A DNA stretch of 64,000 nucleotides from the NCBI GenBank assembly GCA_947000775.1, contig CAMQGK010000637.1:24110001-24174000 (forward strand). Reading direction: 5' to 3'. Shown here piece by piece: positions 1-12,400 of this stretch (its first letter is position 1; every line of letters begins with the position of its first letter). A model generated the notes under the pieces. It made no database searches, was not told the DNA's origin, and was given only the letters and a program-made list of their open reading frames with translations. Both the position numbers and the translations under genes were made by a program. This DNA is from Pterois miles (taxonomy: Eukaryota > Chordata > Actinopteri > Perciformes > Scorpaenidae).

Positions 1-535
1 TGTCCAGAAACATACTCACATTCTGCATTTATCAGAAAAATATGCTCCAATCATAACACGGCAAACTGCAGCCAAACAGGCAACAACAGCTGTCAGTGTG
101 TCAGTGTGCTGACTTGACTATGACTTGATCCAAACTGACTGTGATTATCATAAAGTGGGCATGTCTCTAAAGGGGAGACTGGTGGGTACCCATAGAACCC
201 ATTTACATTCACACATCTGGAAGTCAGAGGTCAAGGGACCCCTTTGAAAATGACCATGTCAGTTTTTCCTTACCGAAAAGCAGTGGAAGTTTGAAGTGTT
301 ATTTAGCCTCCTAGTATGAAATGGTTGGTACCAACGGATTCCTTCAGTTTTCTAGCTTTATATGATACCAGCATCAGTAGCCCACTACAACCTCCAAACG
401 ACTGATTAGCGGCCCAACCTGATGGCGGCCCGTCAGATTTAAGAGAGGTTAAGGAAATTAGTGCCGTTAAAACTAATTTGCATCAATGTCCTTTGCAGAC
501 AAAATTTCAAAGGAGAACATGCTGGCTATAGCACT
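1..535 (+). repeat. Dispersed DNA-transposon-like repeat, copy 1 (truncated by window start)
   Basis: The stretch matches, over several hundred bases, two other places in the window (11029-11750 and 28795-29518). Shared landmarks are the 'aacaacagctgtcagtgtg' block, 'tggtgggtaccca' and 'aggtcaagggacccctttga'. The 5' end lies outside the window. The 3' end decays after 'actaatttgcatcaatg', so no terminal repeat is visible here. It has no coding capacity. From copies 2 and 3 it is inferred to be a non-autonomous DNA transposon of hAT-like appearance. Confidence 0.75.
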
Positions 536-687
536 GTTGTCGGAGAAACCAGTATTTCAATTCAGCGTGTTTCCTTAATCTCTGATGACACATTATCATG
601 GTAATTTTATGATTTATTCCAGTAAATACATTACTTATTGGTCCTTTAAATATAGTTATCCCAATGCATGTCAGGTTTTACAAGTAA

Positions 688-798
688 GGGATAATATACA
701 GCGAAACCCCCCGACATGAGAGAGGGCTCTGTGTCGGTGTGCAGCGTCACCCTGAAGGGTTTCTATCACAACAATGACCGTCTCGCTGTACATTATCC
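688..798. repeat. Foldback (inverted-repeat) sequence
   Basis: Positions 688-704 (GGGATAATATACAGCGA) and 782-798 (TCGCTGTACATTATCCC) are inverted repeats with one mismatch in 17, separated by 77 nt. The right arm and its flank ('acaatgaccg...gctgtaca...ttattaca') recur in diverged form at about 19180-19222, so this belongs to a dispersed family. It is probably the end of a non-autonomous transposon. The family name is unknown. Confidence 0.55.
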
Positions 799-960
799 CG
801 CTTATTACACGGCTACTCCCTTCAGAAATCAATAATTTAACACAAAAGCGGTCCACCAGAGAGAAATTAAAACTGCGCCCATAGCAACGATCTGCTATAC
901 ATAACAATGGTCTGCTATACAGAAATAGACTGTAGACTGCTGTGATTTACCAATCAGAAT

Positions 961-3377
961 CATATATTCACCAAAGCGGTGTAATAATACATAATAATAC
1001 AACAGGAAGGAAGGCAATGGTTGCAAACAAATAATCAAAAAATGCAGTTTGTTTATAGACATAATAATTAAGCTCTTTACCTAAATCAAACTCAGATAGT
1101 GGGAATTTGTCACTCTCATAATATTCAACCTTTACTTGGGGAAAAAAACTTACATTACCATGGCAGCAGGGAAGTATGGCAGAGCATGTCAAAGCACACA
1201 AAACTGTACCGAGCTCATTCAAACTCTGCTTCCTCTTTCATTTCTCCTGCAGTATAGTTCTCACCATTACCATTGCATTACCTCTGTGTGTCACACCCAC
1301 CCACTCACACAGAGTACATCCTGCACACTTTGTCACACACAGCTCTAAAGGTGTCACAGCGATGTGTCGGCCTGCTGTTGTGCTGCTGGCTATTTCTGTA
1401 GTGAAGTCATTGATGAGTAAAGCCAGCAGCCATCTATCTACCTCCCTTTCTCACAGTCTCCTCTCCCAGCGCTGCACATTCACCAGTTGTCCTTTTTTCT
1501 TTCACACACACGTGTTGTGTTGCCTCACTTCACAGGATCCTGCTTTGCTTCCTGCTGCTGTAGCTAAAAGAGGCTGATCCCCAGAGAAACAAGAGGAGCG
1601 GGCCTTATTTTTCTCTCTCTCTCCCCCTCGTTCTCACATTTCCATCTTCCTGACGCCTGGATGTTACACCGAGCCGTTGTCAATTTCAGCGAATGACATT
1701 TCTGTGTTGCTTGTCGTTCATTTGTAGAGGAAAGACGCGGAGGTTGTGCTGTAAAGCCACGACCCAAAGATGAGGACAATCCTAACGATGGGAACTCTGT
1801 GAGCGAAAAAATAGCCTACTAGGCACCAGCTAATCTTAAAAAGGGAAATTGGCTCTCCTGCTGCCTTAGTTCTCCAAAGTAGCCCAGAGGAATGTGATTG
1901 TGTTGGAGGCGAAAAACACGATTCCCTCCAAGTTTCTACCACTTCCCAAAGAATGTACAAAATGCACTGATAACTTTCAAGCACTGGTCGGCGGGACGTC
2001 AGAGGAGGGAAAAGAGGCCTGTTGAATGTCAGGGATGATGATGTCATTTGAACATGAGCCACCGGCAATGACAGAGAGAAAGGGCTTAAACTGCAGCAAA
2101 ACAAATGACCCTCAGCTTAATTTGAGAAGGATGAAAATAGCACAATGTTGCCTCTTTCATAATCGAAAGCAGATTGTTTTCGTCTGGGTTACGTTTCACT
2201 GACATCCCCTAGCTGGGAATAACTCAATTACAAGTCTCCTTAAAAAAGATCTTGTGAAGGATTTGGTTTTACGTTAACCCTGTCTCCTAGAAATTACAGT
2301 TTATGTAGTAATTATTTCACCACATATGTTTGCGACTGGCAACATAATTGCTGCCTGGATTATTTTCAATGACAAAAGGTTTTCCAGTGAAGGAAACGCT
2401 GCATTTTTGTGCGCCATGCAAGTCATACAGAGGAGGTTGGGATGGATGGAGAGGACACAAAGCACAGGACTTTAAAAATAGACCATCCATCTGCATCCTG
2501 GTGGTTAGTTCAGGTTAAACCTGCAATAGTGGATTTGGTTCTTGGCCACTTGGGGACACCCGGAAACAAGGTGCGAACCAGCCACAGGGCCTTAAATACG
2601 AATGCTTTGTCACGGCTGTCGGCTTTCGGTACCGCCGCACCGGGCATTCGTTTAGCTACAATCTCTGGCAACAGTAAGCACTCCAAGAAAGTGTGCCGGG
2701 AGTTCGGTGATGTAGTTTAGGTGTCAATTTACACTCCAGTCTTTTAAAAATAAAACTAATTAGAAAGGTTTGCGAAATTATTTATTTACACATCTAGCAG
2801 TTGAGGAGCAAATTTATCATTTATTTTGAGTCGCGCTTGTGTCCAACTGATTAATGAGTCCAACACTGACTCTCTTTCAGCTCTGTTTCTGGTCCAACCC
2901 GATCTTCTGGGAAGGCCTATAAATAGCACAACATTACAAGGACATGCCACGTCATGAGAATACATTTTACCTTTTTCACGTCATTTCTGTACCTCCTTTC
3001 ACATCTCATTTTTACACCATGCAACAAAACTATAACGGCTGCAGTTAAGTTTAGAGGTAGGTTTAGAAAAAAAAGTCCTGGTTGGGCTTAAAATATGTAA
3101 ATACTACATGGAAACAGCATAACAGAAGTAAAAAAAAAAAAAACCTGTCACAAACATTGTGCAAATTAGTTTATTGTCTCAGTCACTAGTTTCATGTCTT
3201 CTTCAACACAATATGATGTTCATTTCTTAAATTATGGTTCCATTTAGAGTCAAATAGCCGATAAAGCAGGGGATGCTTCAGGACATTGCTACTTTGTGAT
3301 TTGCTTTAGTTCATTAGAGTTAATTATATCCTTTTTGGTCCCCTAAAAATGTCTCATTCAGTGTTTTGTTGTGTTTA
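961..3377. other. Intergenic stretch without a recognisable gene
   Basis: All frames are broken. Open frames here, for example at 1176-1577, come from CT- and CA-rich low-complexity sequence (about 1230-1560, 1610-1650). There is an A-run at about 3130-3144. I see no splice-bordered exon or RNA gene. Confidence 0.6.
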
Positions 3378-3760
3378 GCTCCACCCAAGATGGTGATGGC
3401 CAAAAACCAAAATGACGACAGCTTATTTAGTTATGTGATTGACAGGTGGGTAACACAGCTTTGTTCGGTCTGGGAGATGTCCGTGTTTTCATCTTACAAC
3501 TGTAACCTTTTCACAGTGTATTTTCAGTTCATGAAAGTTAATTATAACCTTTTGGTTACATAAAATGTGTTATTAAGCTTTTGGATGTACCACCCTCTCA
3601 TGTCACTTCTGGTTCAAAAAAAACAACATGGCGACGCCCAAATATCAAGATGATGATGGCCAAAATGACAAACTCAAGGCTTCAAAACAGCAGTCTATAA
3701 ACCATGATGATGGTGAAGTCACAGTGACTATGGGACGTAATGCTTCGGAGACAGGGCTGA
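3378..3760 (+). repeat. Dispersed repeat, two tandem-like fragments
   Basis: 'cacccaagatggtgatgg' (about 3384) and 'aacaacatggcgacgccc' (about 3624) begin two related fragments with 'aggcttcaaaacagcagtc' and 'aaaccatgatga' downstream. The same words recur at 15764-15840. It is non-coding and the frames are not conserved between copies. Confidence 0.55.
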
Positions 3761-6547
3761 AACAGACAGTTTTGTTTATGCAGGTATGTCTTTATCACCA
3801 GAATATTATTGTGTTGACAGAATATTACTGTTTTGACTCATGCAATCATTCCTCCCATTAACTGGTCAATTATTGAGATAACTCTTCTGGGAAAACAACC
3901 ATTTTTACAGCAGAACCTGATCATCTCTTTGAGAAAATAAAGTGAATCTGAACAAGAAACCTCTACAGTTTCCCTGATTGACTGGGGTTTTTTTTTTGTT
4001 GTTGTTGTTGTTGTTGTTTTTCATCTATCAAACCTTAAGTGTGTGGGTGCGCCATGTGGGCTCGGACACAGGTGGCATTTAACCATCCAAGTGATGCGAT
4101 GAGAGGACACCGGGTTTCATGACAGGGAGGAACAACAGTTGCAACATCGAATAAAAAAGCCGTACGAACACGGTGGGATTTTGAGGCTGGTTTGTGAGTA
4201 GATTTAAAGATGTGATGCTCAACCTGAAGGTTGGAAGGTCACAAGTCAGTCAGTTTCATGTGACGCCAGCTACGAGGGAGAAAACAAAGCATCTACTGGT
4301 TCTTTGTTTCGTTTCTGGAGATCCTCTGTAACCATTGTGGTTGGCTTAGGGGCTCCACTCTTGTTTCACTTCCTGTAAACTTCACGTTTTCTCTGGCAGC
4401 ATTTCTAATACGTCACAAACACAGTTTCACCATCAGTATCTTTACAGTTTGTTTCCACGTGTACAATTGTCCACAAAACGGTCTATACACATCTACCTAA
4501 CCACCACCTATACATTGTCGAGCACACATCCACCCACGCAGGTACGTACACACACTAACATTCAATATGACCACTGCAAAACAGGAAGTGGGTGGTAGTA
4601 ATAAATGGACAGATGCACTGGCTTGATGAGTTCAAGGCAGCTGCACGAGCAACAATGAGGGACAATAACAAGACAACAACACTTGAAAGCTTTTTTCCTT
4701 TCCATTGGTTTGAGCAATGTTTTTCACCCAGCGACATGACTGATTTCTTCATCTTCGATCGCACATGGAAAATAGCAGGAGTAGTCATTCACTTCCCCGT
4801 CTGTCCAGCCTACTCATCTGAGCTCCATTCATCTGCATCAACACCTCCCCCTCAACGTATGAATCAAAGAGTTGACAAAAATCAGTCAGGGATGCTCTCC
4901 AGAGCCATGGGTAACATTTGTGCACATTTCATAATAGAGCACGCTCACAGCTGGTAAGTGGCTGACAACTCAATTACTGGAAAGAGTAGGTTGTTTTTTT
5001 TGTACGGCAGCCTTGACATCAAGTATTCATTCCTCCGTCAGCTGGCAGTCATTTCTGAAAAGGCGCACACGGCAGCCTCGGCGTTGCGCCCTACAGTACT
5101 TCTGATTCTCGTTCTGGAGGATTGTTGAAGAGGCCTCAGAAGAGTTGAGTTCATCTCAAAGTCTCCAGCTTTCTGGAGTTTTGAAGAGTAGTTGCAGGAC
5201 AGGCAACCTTTGAGTTCAAATTAAAGACTATACTGAAAATGAGACAAAATGCGGTTTTGTGGCGGCAAAAGAAGACACAACCCCATCTCACGACATGACA
5301 CAGACATTAGTCATGAGTACACATTTTAGCCTTTTAGCGTGTCATTTGTATGCCACACAAACATCCGTAGTTTTAGGCAAAAACCCACTAACTTAGCTTA
5401 AACATGACACACTATCGTCTATTGGACAGGCGGGTCTATTACATATTTTTACGTGATACTGGGTTGTACAAAATGTCAAGGGGATTATGAATTAGATTTA
5501 GTGGAACAAAACCCAGAAATAACCCTTTCACTTCAGTTCTAACAAAAAGAAATAGGGAGCTAAATACTAAATATAAATCCATCTAATGGCTATTGCAAAA
5601 AAATGCAGAGGCCGGAAATTGGTTTGGTTTCCATGAAAATCTTAAGGATTATGACTTTAGAAGGAGAAGGAACCAAGGACAACATTTATAAGAGTTGTGT
5701 GTCAGTTTCTCTCGTTTTACCCTCTGGTGGCTGAACTGCTGTAATGTATGCAGCCAATCCAGATACATCACAGCCAGCCAATAATGGGATTTATATTTGG
5801 AATATTGAGCAGCCTGGACTTCCTCTGGGGAGAGGAACCATAAGGATGATTAATGCTGAGCTATCACTCTGAGCTCCCACTGTGTCCACTGTACAAATCT
5901 GGTTTTTGATACACAGAGGAAGAAATCTATTGGATTGATGGGGAGCCAATGTGATTATTATGCTATGTTCTCAAAGGGTTTGCCAATATTGCTCATAAAC
6001 AGCCTCTCGAGCATCTTGAAATGAAGTCAACATTAACAGAACTTCCCATTTAAAATCCACTCTGGGACTGAATTCCTATAATCATTAATTAACCAACAGG
6101 CTCTGTCAGTGCCATAATGGAACGGTCTATCTGCTGCTGTGGCAACAGTTTCTTCAGCTGTTAATCCCATGCACAGACTTGACACTGGCCAAAAGGGGAG
6201 AAAGTGAATCACTGACAATCAATTCATTGATCGACGTCGCCTTGTGTTGGACGTGACATTTGCAAGATATATCACTTCCTGTTGTCAAGATGTCACTGCA
6301 AAGAGGAGTAAGATGTAAACGTCAGCCAACAGACAGTATGGAGGTCAGTGTGCAGGATTACAACTCATATGGGACCTTATTTGGGAAAAAAATATGAACA
6401 GCAGTCAATGGCAAGAGACAAATATTTTTTGATCCAGTCTGATTTGCACCACAGATCACACGTTTGTCATTTCAAAAGATAATTTTGCAAGAAAGTCTCA
6501 GTTTGTTGTAAAACTGTTTAAGTATAAGACTGAAAATAAGTAATTAG
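3761..6547. other. Non-coding stretch; possible conserved non-coding block at 5740-6230
   Basis: There is no gene. A (GTT)n microsatellite lies at about 3998-4018. The block at 5740-6230 is of mixed composition, has no low-complexity sequence and no recognised repeat words. That makes it the best candidate here for a conserved non-coding element, but this is a guess from texture alone. Confidence 0.4.
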
Positions 6548-6601
6548 AAAGACGACACACCCAAAAGTCACTTAAGTGACGTCTCTCTCTCTGAAGCTAC
6601 G

Positions 6602-7108
6602 ATTCCTGTGTGTTTTGTACTGAGATGTACTCACACCAGCTACAGGTCTCGCTCGTTCTTTTGCTTCCCGGCTACCAACAAGACCAGGAGTCGCTGGATA
6701 AAACATATCAGGTAAGATAATGTTAGAACATAGCTAAGTAATCTCGCTAGCTAGTTGTTGGTGACTGAGCGGTTTCACTCTAAACTAAATGATACAACAA
6801 ACTGCGACTTTCTTGACTTGCAAAATTATGTTTAAATTGACAAATGTGTGATTACTGCTGCAATTCAAACAGGATCAAAAAAATATTTGCTTCCCGCTGT
6901 AGACTACCACTTATATTTTTTCAGAAATAAGGTCCCATGGGATCCACCGGATGGGGAGGGACTTTGCACATTACTGCTGAGTTGCCATCACTGTATGTGT
7001 GCAGATGTTACCACTGGTTGGCCAACATCCAACAAAAAGTCTCTGAGAAAACTAAAGCAGAGGGATCAATCATTGATAAATGAACAGAATTTATGTTTGA
7101 CCAAATAA
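6602..7108 (+). pseudogene. Decayed two-exon THAP zinc-finger gene or P-element-like remnant
   Basis: THAP domains are zinc-coordinating DNA-binding domains (C-x2-4-C ... W ... C-x2-H) used by cellular regulators and by P-element-type transposases. Exon 1 (about 6602-6711) reads IPVCFVLRCTHTSYRSRSFF, then CFPAT..., then RWIKHIR. This gives C-x4-C, the 'FxxFP' segment and the invariant Trp. It ends at a good donor (CAG|gtaaga, 6712). After a 213-nt intron, an acceptor (ttttttcag, ending at 6924) restores the same phase into NKVPWDPPDGEGLCTLLL, which resembles the family's W-x-P...LC-x2-H segment but lacks the His. The frame stays open to a stop at 7106-7108 and shows no AVPTIF-like end. The expected start Met is ATT (6602-6604), and a stop lies 19 codons upstream. 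The lost start and lost ligand argue for a pseudogene. It could be a transposon copy rather than a host gene. Confidence 0.45.
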
Positions 7109-8099
7109 CACAAACACCAAACATTTACATAATGGTTTTTTTTTTAGCAAAAATGATTTTTAGTTTGAATACTTAATCAAAAACTTCCTTTAACCTTTAA
7201 AGTACCTCAATGCAAAGCCTGCTGCATTGATGCACAGTTAACAAATCAATAGAGAACAACAGCGCTCGTTATGCATGATCCATCTTAAAATGTCACCTTT
7301 TAAACAGGTAGGATCAATATCCACAACAGTGAAATGATAAATGTACATAGTTATCCATCAGTCACTTTTACAGCCTTCTTCAGCCCCAAAGGCCTTCACA
7401 TCATCCACAATTCCTCCTCTGGAGGGGAAGACGGTGAGAGTGGCATCATATGCTGACTCAAAGGTCAGCTTCTGGGCTGACTACTGATCGCTCAGCTGGT
7501 GAAAACATCCAGCTTCCAAATATCAGGCATTCAAATTCATCCTGAAACCTCTGCTGCTGGTCACACCCTGCGCTCTCCATCTCAAGACCGGCCTCAAGAG
7601 AAACAACAGCATCAGTGGTTTCAGCAAATCCCCAAAAAACGTGCTGTAAAAGCAGACGGATGGGTTGACTGCGGACGATCAGCGTTGGTGATCAAGATCG
7701 TTCCCTAACTGACTTCAGTCCTGATTTTCTACTCGCCAGCTCCTCGACAAAAGCCCCAGACCAGAGGCAAATCTGTGTTGGCTGTTCAAAGACGCGAGCC
7801 GATGCATCGCAGACTCATTCCAGATATCTAGCATCTTCAATAATACGATACAACTTCCTCAAATTAGAAAAAAAGTTTTTTACGCTTACTCGAGGTGGTT
7901 TTTGCCTTTATCAAAAAAGAGCTGATACTCTAAATGTGATATGGAAACACTTATGCTGAATAAACAATGACGCAGCGATCGTTTAACTCACATGACCGAT
8001 CAGCTGTTTCTGCTGTCGGCATCTTCTCAGGTATTCACTTAACATGTGAATGCCAAGTTGTACAGGCTCAGTGTTAAAGCTAGAAATGCTCCAAACATT
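7109..8099. other. Non-coding stretch
   Basis: AT-rich sequence without splice-bordered exons. The short open frame at 7499-7708 shows no domain, no start context and no repeat words. I see nothing supportable here. Confidence 0.5.
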
Positions 8100-8310
8100 A
8101 ACTAAAGGGGTCCCTTGACCGCTTATGTTTACAATGTTTACTGAGGGAATAAATCCAGAGAGAAGTCGGCTCAATTTCTCATAGACTTCTATACGATCAG
8201 AGAACCAGAGGAGTCGCCCCATGCTGGCTTTTAGGAAGAATGCAGGTTTAAGGCGCTTCAGCATCAGCTTCACTTCTCAGAAGCAGAGTTTGTCGCCTGG
8301 TTGGGAGGAC
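8100..8310 (+). repeat. Dispersed repeat fragment shared with 36200-36540
   Basis: Words such as 'tgtttacaatgtttac', 'agacttctata' and 'agaggagtcgcccc' followed by 'tgctggct' and 'ggtttaaggc' occur in the same order here and at about 36374-36540. It is non-coding. Confidence 0.65.
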
Positions 8311-8787
8311 AACTGGAGGCCGGATTATAGATATAATAAAGTAAAAAAAATAACCCTGAGAAATGTTTGACACAAAAAGTACACAAATTTAGTTGTTCAG
8401 CTGCTCAGTTTATTTCTGTTGGTTTTATCTTCCAACATGATGATGGTTTAAAGGCCTTCACGACACTGCTATATATTTATTACCTAAATATTTTGTCTAA
8501 AAACAATACAAATCAGATATTTGTATAATAACACTGAAACATATTTGAATCATCCTCAGATGGTCATTAAATCACCCACATATCCAGAAACAACATCAGA
8601 GACTTCACTTCAGTGTGTGCAGGCTTGTTGGGAGATCTGGGCTCTATTTTGTGGACTTGAGTGGGACTCAGTGGTTGGTATAAAAGCCATGAATGTTGTT
8701 TCTGATTACAGCATGATGAGCTGCATGTTTTCTATATCACCTGCAAATAAATTGGGAAAATGAAACGATGAAATTACTTGTTGGCCA

Positions 8788-9313
8788 CACTTTATAATTT
8801 ATAAATGGTAAATTGATATTTAATTAAACCCATTAATAGTTATCTTAATATTGACAAATACACATTATTACATTAACACTATTAGAAGGTTGCAACTGAT
8901 GATTATAATACCTTGTTAAGTGGTCAATAAATAAAGCATCTATGAATAATATTTAGATAGTAGATGCTTTCTGATCCATCTGTCTATGTGATGTTTATAC
9001 AGTAGATAGATTTACAAACAATTTCTTACCGGTTTACAAATCATTTGGTAATCACTAAGAAATACTTAATACAGTATATAAAATGTTAAACTGTTAATAA
9101 ATACTCCATTAACGTAATCAGGATATTATTGTCTTTTAACAGCTATGATACAATATAGAATTAATAACAAATTAATGATAAAATAAATTACAGCATTACT
9201 AATAATTAGTTAACATTATTAATTATCATGTAATTCTTTAACAGTAAAATAACTAATAACTAAGTTTAATTAACTATCAATTTACATTCATAAATTATGG
9301 CTACTGTAAAGTG
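8788..9313. mobile_element. MITE with long terminal inverted repeats
   Basis: The left end (8788-8830, CACTTTATAATTTATAAATG and onward to TAATTAAAC) and the right end (9264-9313) are inverted repeats of about 40 bp. Both carry the TAAATTGATA(T/G)TTAATTAAAC core, and the outermost CACTTTA is shared. The right arm has a short insertion of about 4-5 bases near its tip. The interior of about 430 bp is AT-rich and non-coding, as expected of a miniature inverted-repeat transposable element that moves by a transposase supplied from elsewhere. A target-site duplication is not obvious. Confidence 0.7.
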
Positions 9314-10134
9314 TTATCTATTTGTCTTTACAGGGTAGTTACAGATCAGTATTATACCTCATTTTAAAAAACAACACCTATTACACAGGCTTCATTCAAT
9401 AATAAAGACAATACATCCAGTCAATAGAGAATGTACAGTATATGTGATTTTCCTCATTATGTCTTAATGTGGAGGACACACAGGCTCTTGAAACGATCCC
9501 AGATGGCCGACTCCTGTGGGTGGATGTGGGAGCTGGGATGCAGAGGAGGCGGTGAAGGACGCTAATATCAAGGATGGGTTTGATCCTTACGAGGTAAATC
9601 CCTCTCTGATGTCAATGAGCCACTTCACTTCTCACATGCTGAATGTTAATGGAAAAAAGCACAGGCCGTGTTACTCGGTCACAGTGGGCTGAACACGACA
9701 CGACAGCAGGAATTTAGCAACATATTCAAATGAAGAAACTAATTATTAAGAGCAGTTATGGACTACAAATAAATATGAATGTAAAGGTGTAAATCTCAGT
9801 CTTGATGAGTAAGGCCAAATAAAATGTGTGGATATAAATGGTGCAAAATGATAAAAACACTATGTGTAATGATAAAAGACTTAAAAATGAACCCATCAAA
9901 ACCTAAGAGAATAATTAAATACATCTAAATTAGACGGGAAAATAGCGTGCAATAGTGCATGAAGTGAAGATGGTTTATCAACAATGAGGAATGGAAAATA
10001 CCCATTTTTACACTATACACACATTTTACAATAAGCACCAGATACAGGGCAGCAAGTTAATGAAATAAAAAGACATTAAAAATGTAATCAATAAAACTAA
10101 AGAATAATATTAAACTGGAATTATAACCTTGTGG
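9314..10134. other. Non-coding AT-rich stretch
   Basis: No gene or clear repeat boundary is seen. Reading frames are short in all six frames. Confidence 0.5.
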
Positions 10135-10375
10135 GTGCGCGCTTCCACCAACTAGTCAAGTTGATGTGTGAAATTGTCATAATTAGCATATGAATTCTTG
10201 AGTTATGGCCACAAAACGTGTTTTGTGAGGCCACTGACTTTGACCTTTGACAACCAAAATCAAATCAGCTCATCTTTGAGTCCGAGTGGATGTTTGAGCC
10301 AAATCTGAAGGCGTTCCGGTGATATCACGTTCGTAAGAATGGACGTATGTACAGATGGACAACATAAAAACCTCA
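10135..10375 (+). repeat. Dispersed repeat of the 'gacctttgacaaccaaaat' family
   Basis: This copy contains 'ttgagttatgg', 'tgacctttgacaaccaaaat' and 'gagtggatgtttgagccaaat', followed by a 'gatatcacgttcgtaagaat' segment. Partial copies lie at 12245-12400 and 38880-39000. The family is common around fish microsatellites and gene deserts. It is non-coding. Confidence 0.6.
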
Positions 10376-11028
10376 GAGACATATGAAAATAACAATGAAA
10401 TCAGAACAAACTAGAATTCAACATATGAACTTTATAAGGTAAAAATGTCAACGTGTTTACAGCTTGTTGTGCTGCCCAAAAAAATCAGTTAATGCAGGTT
10501 TAAATAAAGTACATTTAATGCTTTATTTTCCCTCACCAGCTTCCCACCCATAGGCTGAATACACAACCAAGCTGAAGGCACCACAACTAGAAAAATCCAG
10601 GTGTTTACAGTGAGGACAGTAACTTTACCACATCTGGCGTCTTTTCAACGCTTCCTCTTCAGCGTCGTGTGCTGGCGAATCTTCACTGTGTTGGTACAAC
10701 ATGGTACAGTATGTATAAACTTTGCACTACAAATGTTCATATTAGATCTGTGGCCTCATCCTGCTGACCTCAGCTTCCCAAGCAGCCCCTGAATTATTCA
10801 AAGGTTCACTTCAATTATTTAATGTTTAATTCAAAAGAAAATGCATAAATTGGATTTAAAATATTCAAATGCCATTAGACCTCCAGAGATGCTGCCACTC
10901 AAATATGCAACAGACACACACAGTAAGACTGAACTAAAACAGGGTAAAGCTGAAGCCGTAGCCACTCTCCCTTTGACATCTTATTATACATTTGTTTGGA
11001 TTTTATTTTAGTATGAATGTTTTTATTT

Positions 11029-11750
11029 AGGGCTGCCAGTCCATTAAAATATTTAATAGCAATTAATCGCATGATTGCAATTACTTGCAAATTAATACAC
11101 ACATTTTCTATCTGTTCAAAATGTACTTTAAAGGAAGATTTGTCAAGTATTTAGAAGAAGAAGAAGAAGAAGATATTCCTTTATTAGTCCCACGAGGGGA
11201 AATTCAATTTTTTTTTAATACTTATTATCAACATGGGAGTGGGCAAATATGCTGCTTTATGCAAATGTATGCATATATTTCTTATTGGAAATAAATTAAC
11301 AATAAAAAGCAATGACAAATATTGTCCAGAACCCCTCACAGGTAATGCAGTTAATGCAGTTAATATGGCAAACTGCAGCCCAACAGGCAACAACAGCTGT
11401 CAGTGTGTCAGAGTGCTGACTTGACTATGACTTGCTCCAAACTGCATGTGATTCATCATAAGTGAGCATGTCTGTACAGAGGAGACTGGTGGGTACCCAC
11501 AGAACCCATTTACATTCACATATCTGGAGGTCAGAGGTCAGCAGGCCTCTTTGAAAATGGCCATGCCAGTTTTTCCTCACCAAAATTTTGCATAAGTTTG
11601 GAGCGTTTCTAGCTTTAAAACTAAACCTGTACAGCCTGAATTTAATTTTTTTATTTAATTTTTTTTTCTTTATTAATGCATTAAAGAGATTAGTAGCATT
11701 ACAACAAATTTGAATTAAGGCATTATGATTGTGTCAATTTTGACAGCGCT
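11029..11750 (+). mobile_element. Dispersed DNA-transposon-like repeat, copy 2, carrying a nested retro-insertion
   Basis: It starts AGGGCTGCCAGTCCATTAAA and ends 'tttgacagcgct'. The two ends form short terminal inverted repeats (AGGGCTGyCA versus TGACAGCGCT). The interior is collinear with copy 3 (28795-29518) except for about 64 extra bases at 11153-11216. No transposase is encoded. An 8-bp target duplication is not clear, so hAT membership is only an inference. Confidence 0.7.
11153..11216 (-). mobile_element. Severely 5'-truncated SINE/LINE tail nested in repeat copy 2
   Basis: On the minus strand this reads 'gaatttcccctcgtgggact', then 'aataaaggaatat', then (CTT)n. It matches the 3' end of the SINE at 26300-26345 and a fragment at 39712-39738. 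It interrupts 'gtattta|atact', which is continuous in copy 3. The (GAA)6 on the plus strand is its 3' microsatellite tail. Confidence 0.65.
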
Positions 11751-12244
11751 ATTTATCAAAATCTACATATGGACTGCATTTTGTTGATCATTCAGCCCAC
11801 AGTGTTATGACCAGTACAGGAAGAAAAAATAGCAACTCTACACATCAAGACAACAGAATTGCAATGACTCATTTTAGCACTTAGTTTTAATTCTAAATTT
11901 GCATTAAAATTAAAGCTGCAAACCTGTTGCTCACAGAAATGATCCCACAGAAAATTATCAGCCGACAATGCAGTTCGCCTCAATTCTACATAGCGTTTTA
12001 TATTTTGGTTTTATGGCCCACAGGTGTTCTGTTTTGGCTCACACTCACCATGCTCATCAGCCACAACATGCAGCGCTTTCCATTAAAAAAACTACCTGCT
12101 CAGTAGCAAACAGCAGACAAACTCCCTCAGGAGTTAGTAGAGAACAACCAGAGCTACACAACTCCAGATGAATGATAATGTTTCTCTGTAACTGCTGGAT
12201 GCATAAATAAGCAACTGTTTGCTAAGTTCAACATACACTGACAG

Positions 12245-12400
12245 CTTTAAAGTACAATCACCACCTCGTGGTTGAACCAGCCAACCAGTTGCAACCACCA
12301 AAATCTAATCAGTTCATTCTCACGTCCTAAGAAATTTACTCAAACGGTTCCTGAGATATCGCTTTCACAAAATGCGATGGACGTAAGGCGAGGAAACTTT
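12245..12400 (+). repeat. Fragment of the 'accaaaatctaatcagttca' repeat family
   Basis: The words 'accaccaaaatctaatcagt' and 'cctgagatatcgctttcac' correspond to the second half of the repeat at 10135-10375. It is diverged and non-coding. Confidence 0.45.

Noticed and set aside
1176..1577. 133-codon plus-strand frame
   Set aside because: It is Ser/Thr/His-rich from CT/CA low-complexity sequence, with no domain or splice support.
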